DNA from: an uncultured Selenomonas sp.
Lineage (GTDB): Bacteria; Bacillota; Negativicutes; Selenomonadales; Selenomonadaceae
Reading direction: 5' to 3'
DNA: 12,507 nucleotides
Assembly (NCBI GenBank): GCA_937981305.1
Contig: CALJPB010000016.1
Location: 1-12,507 of the forward strand
Position 1 is the first letter of the stretch, and every line of letters starts with the position of its first letter. Position numbers and translations under genes: made by a program. The notes under the pieces were generated by a model. The model saw only the letters and a program-made list of their open reading frames with translations. It was not told the DNA's origin and did no database searches. Positions 6,816-12,507 of this stretch are shown one piece after another.

Positions 6816-6845
6816 ATTTTACTATATCAATAGGGGGTACGTCAA
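6816..6845 (-). promoter_or_regulatory. Promoter for the 3D-domain / transferase / PLP-enzyme / ppx cluster
   Basis: On the minus strand TTGACG (6840-6845) and TAAAAT (6816-6821) are separated by 18 bases, each one base from the sigma-A consensus. The -35 box lies over the mqnA stop codon TGA. No terminator separates mqnA from this unit, so read-through from mqnA may add to it. Confidence 0.7.
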
Positions 6846-7672
6846 ACGCGGGCAAGCACAATCGTAGGAGCGCGGTCGATCAGCCCATCCTCCGCCGCGT
6901 ACTGATAGAACAGGCGCAGCCCCGCGAGCGTCGCCGCATCGAGCCGCCAGACAACCGCGCTGCCGAGGTACTCCATGAGCTGCGTCCGCGTGAACCGCCC
7001 ATCCGCGAGCACCTCCGCAATCGCCTCTTCCTTCACCGCATTCCAGTCACGGAACGCCCGCACAATCCGTCCGTGCACCATCCGCAGGGCATCGGGATGC
7101 GCCTCGGCAAAGGCACGCGCCGCCGCCCAGATGCCGAACACCATGCGTGCGCCCGTCAGATGCTTCCACTCCTGCGCGAGATCATAGATGTAGACCCCCT
7201 CGGGCGGATGATGATAGAGCTCGAGCGCATCGTCCCCGATGAAAAGAGCACCCGCCGCCCCCTCGGGCACGGGATCGGACGGCACAAGTGCCCGCGTCTC
7301 GTACTGCGGTGCGGCATCGTACGCACGCCGCAGGATGATCTTGAGGAGGACGTGCGAGGACGCGGACTTGTCCGAGAGCAGGACACGCGCGTTTTTGATC
7401 TGCTCCGCAGGAACGCGGCTCACGAGAATCACGCTGCGCACATCGCCGTCCGAGGCGATGCACACATCGGGCAGGACGAGAAGATCGTCCGCATGACGCG
7501 CATACGTGATCGAGGACACCCCCGATACATCGAGATTCCGTGCCTCCAGCCGCCCGTTCAGCTGCGCGGGCGTCGCTCGCAGGACATCCACCCCCTGTGC
7601 AGCCCCGTGCGCGAGCGCGTACGTCAGCGGCAGCACATTCAAAAACGCGATATGACCCAGACGAGGTATCAT
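6842..7672 (-). CDS. mqnA: Chorismate dehydratase MqnA (futalosine menaquinone pathway)
   Basis: A 276-residue cytoplasmic enzyme with the periplasmic-binding-protein-like fold of MqnA. MqnA dehydrates chorismate to 3-[(1-carboxyvinyl)oxy]benzoate, the first step of the futalosine route to menaquinone. Family features are the N-terminal GHIAFLNVLPLTYAL, the DVSGVSSITYARHADDLLVLPDVCIASDGDVRSV block (an equivalent of the conserved S-S-x-x-Y/F-A and P-x-x-x-I-x-S segments; given here only to locate it at about 48-81), LFIGDDAL near 142, and EWKHLTGARMVFGIWAA near 167. The start at 7672 is chosen because GAGGGG lies six bases upstream and the protein then begins MIPRLGHIAF; ATGs at 7678 and 7768 are in frame, but the first leaves no spacing and the second adds unlike residues. 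No other mqn gene is in the window. Confidence 0.92.
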   Translation of the reverse strand: MIPRLGHIAFLNVLPLTYALAHGAAQGVDVLRATPAQLNGRLEARNLDVSGVSSITYARHADDLLVLPDVCIASDGDVRSVILVSRVPAEQIKNARVLLSDKSASSHVLLKIILRRAYDAAPQYETRALVPSDPVPEGAAGALFIGDDALELYHHPPEGVYIYDLAQEWKHLTGARMVFGIWAAARAFAEAHPDALRMVHGRIVRAFRDWNAVKEEAIAEVLADGRFTRTQLMEYLGSAVVWRLDAATLAGLRLFYQYAAEDGLIDRAPTIVLARV

Positions 7673-7705
7673 GCGCATCCCCTCACTTTCACTTTCTCTT
7701 TTCCC

Positions 7706-7711
7706 ATTATA
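7706..7711 (-). promoter_or_regulatory. -10 box of the mqnA promoter
   Basis: A perfect TATAAT on the minus strand lies 34 bases before the chosen mqnA start. No good -35 hexamer is found at 16-18 bases (the best options, TGTATT or CTGTAT, are poor), so the promoter may depend on an activator. Confidence 0.55.
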
Positions 7712-7748
7712 ATCCTTCTGCACAGAAAAATACAGTATCTTTTGAACC

Positions 7749-7768
7749 TTGCTCTGCGCAACGAGCAA
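7749..7768. promoter_or_regulatory. Intergenic inverted repeat between mqnA and purH
   Basis: TTGCTC (7749-7754) and GAGCAA (7763-7768) are perfect inverted arms around an eight-base spacer that itself contains GCGC. It lies about 40 bases upstream of the mqnA -10 box, where an activator or repressor could bind. No T-run follows on either strand, so it is not a terminator. The regulator is unknown and the arms are short enough to arise by chance. Confidence 0.3.
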
Positions 7769-7875
7769 TAAAAAAGAGCTGACCGTGTATCACGGCAGCG
7801 CCTTTTCCGTGTCTATGATTTGGCAGGATGGTGCATCCGTCAAATCGTTTTATGTGTGCGCCATTCATCCCTCAG

Positions 7876-7904
7876 TTGAAAATCTCCCCGTGCGCCGTTA
7901 TAAT
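7876..7904 (+). promoter_or_regulatory. Promoter of the AICAR formyltransferase gene
   Basis: TTGAAA (7876-7881), a 17-base spacer and TATAAT (7899-7904) form a near-perfect sigma-A promoter. The leader to the ATG at 7944 would be about 33 bases, too short for a purine riboswitch. Confidence 0.85.
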
Positions 7905-7943
7905 GGAAGCACAGCAACACACTGCAAAAAAGGAGCGCTTATA

Positions 7944-9116
7944 ATGAACGAAATCGAACTCAAATACGGCTGCAACCCGAACCAAACGCCCGCACGCGTC
8001 TACGCAGAGGGCGGACTGCCCTTCACGGTGCTGAACGGCCGTCCCGGCTACATCAACCTGCTCGACGCGCTGAACAGCTGGCAGCTCGTGCGCGAGCTGC
8101 GGGCGATGTCGGGTCTGCCCGCCGCCGCCTCGTTCAAGCACGTCAGCCCCGCAGGAGCAGCACTCGGACTGCCGCTCTCGGAGACACTGGCGCGTGCGAC
8201 CCATGCGCCGAAAGGCGAGCTCTCGCCCGTCGCTTGTGCCTATGTGCGTGCACGCGGCGCAGATCGCATGAGCTCCTACGGCGACTTTGCCGCCGTCTCC
8301 GATGTCTGCGATGAGAGCCTCGCGGAGTTCCTGCGCGGCGAGGTGTCCGACGGCATCATCGCGCCGGGGTATACGGAGAAAGCACTTGAAATCCTAAAGA
8401 GCAAACGCAAGGGCAGCTACCTCGTCCTCCAGATGGACGAGAGCTACGCGCCGCCCGCACTGGAGCGCAAGGATGTGTACGGCGTGACCTTCGAGCAGCA
8501 GCGCAATGAAGTGGCGATCACAGAGGAGTGCCTGAGCGACCGCCCGACAGCGAACAAGGACATCCCCGATGCCGCACGCCGCGACCTCCTGCTCGCGCTC
8601 ATCACGCTGAAATACACGCAGTCCAACTCCGTCTGCTACGCCGTCGACGGACAGGCAATCGGGGTCGGCGCGGGACAGCAGTCGCGCGTCCACTGCACGC
8701 GCCTCGCGGGCAACAAGGCGGACATCTGGCAGCTGCGCCAGAGCCCGCAGGTGCTCGCCCTCCCGTTCCGTGAGGACATTCGCCGCCCCGACCGAGACAA
8801 CGCCATCGATGTCTATGTGGCGGGCGACGAGGACGACTACGCGCTCCTCGCGGCGGACTGGCAGCGGCTCTTTACGGAGAAACCTGCACCGTTCACGCGT
8901 GCGGAAAAGCGTGACTTCCTCCGCACCATCCAGGGGGTCGCCCTCGGCTCGGACGCGTTCTTCCCATTCGGCGACAACGTGGAACGCGCCCACCAGAGCG
9001 GTGTCTCCTACATCGCGCAGAGCGGCGGCTCGATCCGCGACGACAACGTCATCGAGACGTGCGACAAGTACGGCATCGCGATGGCGATGACCCACATCCG
9101 CCTGTTCCATCACTGA
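7944..9116 (+). CDS. purH: Stand-alone AICAR formyltransferase (PurH C-terminal type)
   Basis: A 390-residue enzyme of purine synthesis that transfers a formyl group from 10-formyltetrahydrofolate to AICAR, giving FAICAR. It corresponds to the C-terminal domain of bifunctional PurH/ATIC only; the N-terminal IMP cyclohydrolase domain is absent, so a separate cyclohydrolase must exist elsewhere. Signatures are LKYGCNPNQTPA (6-17), AASFKHVSPAGAA (61-73, catalytic K65-H66), RGADRMSSYGDFAAVSDVCD, SDGIIAPGY, LKYTQSNSVCYA, GAGQQSRVHCTRLAG and SDAFFPFGDN. These agree with animal ATIC as I remember it better than with E. coli PurH, down to the final RLFHH. AAAAAGGAG precedes the ATG at 7944. An in-frame upstream start at 7749 is rejected because the promoter lies inside that extension. 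Confidence 0.95.
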   Translation: MNEIELKYGCNPNQTPARVYAEGGLPFTVLNGRPGYINLLDALNSWQLVRELRAMSGLPAAASFKHVSPAGAALGLPLSETLARATHAPKGELSPVACAYVRARGADRMSSYGDFAAVSDVCDESLAEFLRGEVSDGIIAPGYTEKALEILKSKRKGSYLVLQMDESYAPPALERKDVYGVTFEQQRNEVAITEECLSDRPTANKDIPDAARRDLLLALITLKYTQSNSVCYAVDGQAIGVGAGQQSRVHCTRLAGNKADIWQLRQSPQVLALPFREDIRRPDRDNAIDVYVAGDEDDYALLAADWQRLFTEKPAPFTRAEKRDFLRTIQGVALGSDAFFPFGDNVERAHQSGVSYIAQSGGSIRDDNVIETCDKYGIAMAMTHIRLFHH

Positions 9117-9142
9117 GCGCGGCATCCGATCCGCAGATCTCA

Positions 9143-9174
9143 GCCTCCCCCGTGCAATATGGGGGAGGCTTTTT
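9143..9174 (+). terminator. Rho-independent terminator after purH
   Basis: GCCTCCCCC (9143-9151), a nine-base loop and GGGGGAGGC (9161-9169) form a perfect stem followed by TTTTT. It lies 27 bases after the purH stop codon. Confidence 0.95.
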
Positions 9175-9237
9175 CATTGTACTGAATCTTTTTCGCATTC
9201 CATTCCCATATACTGTTCTACAATTGAATATTTTTAT

Positions 9238-9267
9238 TTGATTTCTCTGTTAGAATTGTGTTATCAT
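9238..9267 (+). promoter_or_regulatory. Promoter of the copper receptor gene
   Basis: TTGATT (9238-9243) and TATCAT (9262-9267) are separated by 18 bases. The surrounding 9210-9300 region is strongly AT-rich compared with the rest of the window. The -10 box overlaps the first half-site of the operator described next. Confidence 0.55.
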
Positions 9268-9289
9268 TCCGTTATCAATTCGATAACGG
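9260..9289. promoter_or_regulatory. Palindromic operator over the receptor promoter
   Basis: CCGTTATC (9269-9276) and GATAACGG (9282-9289) are a perfect inverted repeat with a five-base spacer. A further direct half-site GTTATC (9260-9265) lies 11 bases upstream, one helical turn, and overlaps the -10 box. The site covers the likely transcription start, the classical place for a repressor. It does not match the usual CopY or CsoR boxes and only loosely recalls GATAAT-type Fur units. A weak leader hairpin (followed by TTTTC) is an alternative reading. Confidence 0.55.
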
Positions 9290-9321
9290 TTTTCATTTTC
9301 TGTTTACAGGAGGTATACGGA

Positions 9322-11394
9322 ATGACCCGATCAACCCGCCGTCTTGCCCTGCTCGGCATAGCGCTCGGCACAACATCTTTGGGTGCGCACGCCTATGCGG
9401 CAGAGACGGTGCAGACGGATATGCACGAAACGATGCCCCCCGCCGCCGACGGGATGTACGAATTCACCCTTGACGAAGTCATCGTCACGGGCTATCGCAC
9501 GGCAACGCCGCTCACCCTCTCCACCGACCCGCAGCGTCCGCGCCAGCCCATCCCCGCCGCCGACGGCGCAGGCTACCTCAAGACCATCCCCGGCTTCTCC
9601 GTCGTCCGCAAGGGCGGGCTCGGCGGCGATCCGATGATGCGCGGTATGGGCGGCTCGCGCATGGTGATGGACATGAACGGCGGCATGATGTCGGGCGGCT
9701 GCCCGAACCGCATGGATCCCACGGCGACGTACGCCTTCCCCGAGACGTTCAGCCGTATCATCGTGAACAAGGGGCCGCAGAGCGTCCGCTACGGCGCGAG
9801 CGTCGCGGGCAGCGTCGTCTTCGAGCGCGAAACGGAGCGTTTTGAAAAGCCCGGCGTGCGCGGCAATGTCTCCGTCCTCGGCGCATCGAACCACCGCTTT
9901 GACGAGCTGACCGATGTCACGGCAGGGGGAAAAGAGGGCTACGCACGCATCATCCAGACGCGCAACTATGCGCGCGACTATGCGGACGGCGACGGTCACC
10001 GCATCCACTCGGGCTACGGCCGCCACAGCCTTACGGGCATCATCGGACTTACGCCCGACCCCGACACCCTCTTTGAGGTCTCCTACGACCGCAGCCGCGG
10101 CTGGGCGAAATACGCGCACGGCACGATGGACGGCGGTCAGTTCGACCGCGACAGCTACGCTGTGAAGTTCGAGCGTGCGCATCTCTCGCCCGTCGTGGAG
10201 AAACTCACGCTGAATTTCAACCACAACACGATTGATCACATCATGGACAACTATACCTTCCGTCCCGGCGGGATGATGGGCACGGATGTCAAGCGCGTAC
10301 AGTACGGTGTCCGCGCCGTCACTGACCTGCGCTTCTCCCCGCAGACGAGCGCCGCCGTCGGCATCGATCTCCGCCGCGACGCGCACTACTTTGCGGAGGC
10401 GCACAGACACCTGAAGGGTACGCCGAACAACGACATGGACATCGACAGTTTCGGCATCTTCCTTGAGTACAGCCGTGACCTCACGGAGCGCAGCCGTCTG
10501 CTCACGGGGCTGCGCTATGATCGGATGGAGACGGACTATCATAACGCCCGTTTCCGAAAGCCGATGGGGATGCTCACGCGCGACCTCGTCCCCGGCAGTG
10601 CCGTCGATCATGCCGTGAGCGGCTTCGTCCGCTGGGAAAACACGGCAAAGCAGCAGCCGCTGACGTTCTACGTCGGGCTCGGACACGCGGAGCGTCCCGC
10701 CGACTACTGGGAGGCGTACCACACATGGCTGGCGCACAGCAACCGCGTGAACGGGCAGACCGCCTCCCCTGCCGCAACCCGTCCCGCCACAGAGAAGAAT
10801 ACGCAGCTCGACCTCGGCTGGGTCTACACGGGCGAAAAGACAAATGCAAATCTCTCCCTCTACTATGCGAACATCAATGATTTCATCCTGCGCAAACCCG
10901 TCGGCGGATACGGCAACGCAGACGCGCGGCTCTACGGATTCGAGGCGGAGATCACGCGCACGGTCTCCCCGCTCTGGACGCTCGGCGCATCGCTCGCCTA
11001 TACGCGCGGCGATGATCGCACGAACGATGCCCCGCTCCCGCAGATCGCCCCACTGGAGGCGAATCTCACGGCGAAGTACAGCCACAAGAAGGCAGAGGCA
11101 AATGCGGTCTGGCGACTCGTCAGCAAGCAGAACCGCTACCACAGGGACTACGGCAGCGTCACGGGCACGGACTACGGCCCGACGGGCGGATTCGGCATCC
11201 TCTCGCTCAGCCTCGCCTACCGTCCCGACGAGAACCTGACGTTCTCCCTCGGCGTGGACAATCTCCTCAACAAGACCTACGCCGAGTTCGTCAACTACAG
11301 CGAGGCGCCAATCCCCGCGCTCGGCATCTCCGCCGGCGGTCACATCACAGAGCCGGGACGCACGCTCTGGTTCAAGAGCAGCTATAAATTTTAA
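9322..11394 (+). CDS. OprC/NosA-type TonB-dependent copper receptor
   Basis: A 690-residue outer-membrane receptor. Residues 1-26 are a signal peptide ending AHAYA. LDEVIVTG (50-57) is the TonB-box-like segment. The plug (about 60-170) includes a methionine-rich run (DPMMRGMGGSRM, MDMNGGMMSGG), CPNRMDP (127-133), YAFPETFSRIIVNKGPQSVRYG and SVVFERE, which is the wording of TonB-dependent copper receptors. The rest is a 22-strand-type barrel ending in aromatic Phe690. The CxxxM motif (C127, M131) and a barrel HxM (H306, M308 in DHIMDNYTF) match in kind and separation the CxxxM-HxM copper site reported for Pseudomonas OprC, as I recall it. AGGAGGT (9308-9314) fixes the start. It is transcribed alone, with an operator upstream and a MITE touching its stop codon. 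Copper import is inferred from family. Confidence 0.9.
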   Translation: MTRSTRRLALLGIALGTTSLGAHAYAAETVQTDMHETMPPAADGMYEFTLDEVIVTGYRTATPLTLSTDPQRPRQPIPAADGAGYLKTIPGFSVVRKGGLGGDPMMRGMGGSRMVMDMNGGMMSGGCPNRMDPTATYAFPETFSRIIVNKGPQSVRYGASVAGSVVFERETERFEKPGVRGNVSVLGASNHRFDELTDVTAGGKEGYARIIQTRNYARDYADGDGHRIHSGYGRHSLTGIIGLTPDPDTLFEVSYDRSRGWAKYAHGTMDGGQFDRDSYAVKFERAHLSPVVEKLTLNFNHNTIDHIMDNYTFRPGGMMGTDVKRVQYGVRAVTDLRFSPQTSAAVGIDLRRDAHYFAEAHRHLKGTPNNDMDIDSFGIFLEYSRDLTERSRLLTGLRYDRMETDYHNARFRKPMGMLTRDLVPGSAVDHAVSGFVRWENTAKQQPLTFYVGLGHAERPADYWEAYHTWLAHSNRVNGQTASPAATRPATEKNTQLDLGWVYTGEKTNANLSLYYANINDFILRKPVGGYGNADARLYGFEAEITRTVSPLWTLGASLAYTRGDDRTNDAPLPQIAPLEANLTAKYSHKKAEANAVWRLVSKQNRYHRDYGSVTGTDYGPTGGFGILSLSLAYRPDENLTFSLGVDNLLNKTYAEFVNYSEAPIPALGISAGGHITEPGRTLWFKSSYKF

Positions 11395-11559
11395 GGAATC
11401 GCTGATAAAATGAAGTCCGTCAGATTGGCGTAGATTTTTCGTCCGAACAAGGAGGCAAACCGGACGCATAGCAAGGGCTATGTGGAGGATTTGCCGACAC
11501 AGTGCGGGCAAAAAAGATACGTCAAGATGGCGCGGCTGAATTTATCAGTGCTTCCTTAA
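11391..11559. mobile_element. 169-bp MITE, probably derived from an IS5-like element (copy 2 of repeat)
   Basis: The ends are 19-base inverted repeats agreeing at 17 positions (TTAAGGAATCGCTGATAAA at 11391-11409; the complement of TTAAGGAAGCACTGATAAA at 11541-11559). The outer TTAA at each end may be a four-base target duplication, which fits the YTAR targets of IS5-type elements; a TA duplication is an alternative. It has no gene. The interior (11419-11538) is the same structured repeat as 1507-1625, with stem CGCATAGC (11465-11472) and GCTATGTG (11477-11484). The left TTAA contains the receptor's stop codon, and the receptor's terminator lies beyond the right end, so the element seems to have inserted between the two. 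Confidence 0.75.
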
Positions 11560-11589
11560 CGCATATTTCCGACGAAGCTGAATCCACCG

Positions 11590-11623
11590 AGAACGCCGCA
11601 GCACACGCGGCGTTTTCTTTTTT
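11590..11623 (+). terminator. Rho-independent terminator of the receptor gene
   Basis: AACGCCGC (11592-11599), a seven-base loop and GCGGCGTT (11607-11614) are followed by a T-rich run to 11623. It is separated from the receptor stop codon only by the MITE and about 30 bases. Confidence 0.88.
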
Positions 11624-11644
11624 CTTCCCCTTTTCGCTCCTCTG

Positions 11645-11653
11645 TGCTATAAT
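11645..11653 (+). promoter_or_regulatory. Extended -10 promoter of the YbjN-like gene
   Basis: TGC directly before a perfect TATAAT (11648-11653) makes an extended -10 element. No -35 hexamer is evident upstream, which is tolerable for this promoter type. The leader to the GTG start is about 40 bases. Confidence 0.7.
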
Positions 11654-11699
11654 GAATTATTATAAAAATGTCACACAAAGCGCGGGGAGGTGATTGGTC

Positions 11700-12131
11700 G
11701 TGATCGAAGCGGCCAAGACATTCGAGGAATATATTAAGAAGGAAAATATCACGGGGTTTCAGATCCGTGAGGCGGGCGACGAGCGCAGCACAACGATCTT
11801 CGAGAGTGAGATCGAGGTGGAGGGGCGGCGGCTCCCGATCGTCGTCATCATCGACGCAACCGCCTATGCGACCATTCGCATCCGCCTCGCGCAGAACGCT
11901 GTGGACGATACGAACGCGATGCTGCTCACGGGCTGGCTCATGCGGCAGAATCAGGACAGCCGTCTCGTCAAGTTCTACCTCACCTCCGACACCACGATCC
12001 TCGCCGATGTCGTCATCCCGCACAATCCCGACGCATTCGATCCCGAGGTCATGGTGAGCGTCCTGCGCGTCTTTATCCGCGACATCACGAAGCTCATGCC
12101 CGATCTCGCCATGCTCCTGCCCGAGGAGTAA
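11700..12131 (+). CDS. YbjN-like small protein
   Basis: A 143-residue cytoplasmic protein with alternating beta strands and amphipathic helices. It starts with a helix (IEAAKTFEEYIKKENI), then strands (STTIFESEIEVEGRRLPIVVIID, ATIRIRLAQNAV), a helix (TNAMLLTGWLMRQNQ), strands (RLVKFYLTSDTTILADVVIP) and a long C-terminal helix (PEVMVSVLRVFIRDITKLMPDLAMLL). This order resembles the YbjN / type III chaperone-like fold, whose members have poorly defined roles. The GTG at 11700 is preferred because GGAGG (11686-11690) lies nine bases upstream; a TTG at 11694 is in frame but only three bases away. It has its own promoter and terminator, so it stands alone. The family call is by eye; the biological role is unknown. 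Confidence 0.75.
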   Translation: MIEAAKTFEEYIKKENITGFQIREAGDERSTTIFESEIEVEGRRLPIVVIIDATAYATIRIRLAQNAVDDTNAMLLTGWLMRQNQDSRLVKFYLTSDTTILADVVIPHNPDAFDPEVMVSVLRVFIRDITKLMPDLAMLLPEE

Positions 12132-12144
12132 GGCAGACGCTCGG

Positions 12145-12178
12145 AAAAAGCCCCAAACCGAACGGTTTGGGGCTTTTT
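12145..12178. terminator. Bidirectional rho-independent terminator
   Basis: AAAAAGCCCCAAACC (12145-12159) and its perfect complement (12164-12178) surround a four-base GAAC loop. The T-run on one strand and A-run on the other let it stop both the YbjN-like gene and the convergent threonine aldolase gene. Confidence 0.95.
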
Positions 12179-12265
12179 GATAAAATTTATTGGACCGACG
12201 GACACTCCTGCGCGAACGCAGGGCGGCATAAATACGTGCGGCATCGTCAGGGATGACCGCCCGTG

Positions 12266-12507
12266 CTACAGCACGCCGATCAGCTGCTCCACAGCGGCGT
12301 CCTGCGTCGCCCAACTCGTGGCGATGCGCATGACGGTCACGTCCTCCTGCTGCTCCCAAAAGCCCATCGCAACGTGCGCCGAGAGGTGGGCGAGCTGCGC
12401 CTCGTCGAGCGCGAGGAAGATCTGATTCGTCGGGCTGTCGATGGCGAGAGGGTAACCCTTCTCCGTGAGTGCCGCGCGGATGCGGTCCGCCATAAGGGTG
12501 GCGTGTG
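12266..12507 (-). CDS. ltaE: Low-specificity L-threonine aldolase, C-terminal part (cut by window edge)
   Basis: About 80 C-terminal residues of a PLP-dependent beta-eliminating lyase; the 5' part lies beyond 12507. The segment reads HATLMADRIRAALTEKGYP, then PTNQIFLALDEAQLAHL, and ends with VMRIATSWATQDAAVEQLIGVL. The N-x-[IV]-F strand and the R-x-x-TSW-x-T/A-x-x-x-x-V ending are typical of threonine aldolases, which split threonine or allo-threonine into glycine and acetaldehyde. The PLP lysine lies outside the window. The internal Met at 12493 is not a start. Its transcript would end at the terminator at 12145-12178. A related amino-acid beta-lyase is possible. Confidence 0.82.
   Translation of the reverse strand, partial: HATLMADRIRAALTEKGYPLAIDSPTNQIFLALDEAQLAHLSAHVAMGFWEQQEDVTVMRIATSWATQDAAVEQLIGVL

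Noticed and set aside
7749..7943. A 65-residue N-terminal extension of the AICAR formyltransferase.
   Set aside because: A near-consensus promoter (7876-7904) and a good ribosome binding site lie inside it, and the extension has no likeness to IMP cyclohydrolase.
9331..11511. A 726-codon open frame on the minus strand, antisense to the copper receptor.
   Set aside because: It lies opposite a clearly recognised receptor, has no family motifs, and is explained by GC-rich codon bias removing stops in the antisense frame.
12207..12222. Hairpin CCTGCG-CGAA-CGCAGG downstream of the threonine aldolase.
   Set aside because: No T-run follows on either strand. The strong bidirectional terminator at 12145-12178 serves both genes.
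1..12507. Search by eye for tRNA, rRNA, CRISPR arrays, integrase or transposase genes.
   Set aside because: No T-arm-like GTTCGA context, no regularly spaced direct repeats and no recombinase motifs were seen.

Overview
The window looks like chromosomal DNA from a diderm Firmicute of the Negativicutes, most likely Selenomonas or a close relative. It is GC-rich and uses strong AAGGAGG-type ribosome binding sites. It combines outer-membrane functions (a TonB-dependent receptor and an EptA-type phosphoethanolamine transferase) with Firmicute-type cell-wall proteins (a 3D-domain protein) and the futalosine menaquinone pathway (MqnA). The genus is inferred from gene content and was not tested by a search.

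Layout. (1) 1-1491, plus strand: two tandem paralogous small proteins (ribbon-helix-helix-like N-terminus plus a DUF1413-like C-terminus), then an unrecognised helical protein. (2) 1492-2183: about 690 bases with no believable gene. This stretch holds one copy of a dispersed structured repeat (1507-1625), a 22/23-base long-range inverted repeat (1620-1642 with 2082-2104), at least six local hairpins, and a perfect 18-bp terminator stem directly after it. It is the best candidate here for something undescribed, either a large structured RNA or a mobile-element remnant. (3) 7672-2184, minus strand: mqnA, then from its own promoter a secreted peptidoglycan-binding/3D-domain protein, a phosphoethanolamine transferase, a threonine-synthase-like PLP enzyme and a Ppx/GppA phosphatase, ending at the shared terminator. 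(4) 7876-9174, plus strand: a near-consensus promoter, a stand-alone AICAR formyltransferase and a terminator. (5) 9238-11623, plus strand: a promoter overlapped by a palindromic operator, an OprC/NosA-type TonB-dependent copper receptor, a 169-bp MITE that begins on the receptor's stop codon, and the receptor's terminator. (6) 11645-12178: a promoter, a YbjN-like protein and a bidirectional terminator. (7) 12266-12507, minus strand: the 3' end of a low-specificity threonine aldolase cut by the window edge.

Working together: the minus-strand cluster joins envelope remodelling (3D-domain protein, lipid A/LPS modification) to metabolic genes that have no obvious link to it. MqnA and the AICAR formyltransferase are transcribed divergently from one intergenic region and serve menaquinone and purine synthesis. 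The receptor probably imports copper across the outer membrane under a dedicated repressor that is not encoded in this window.
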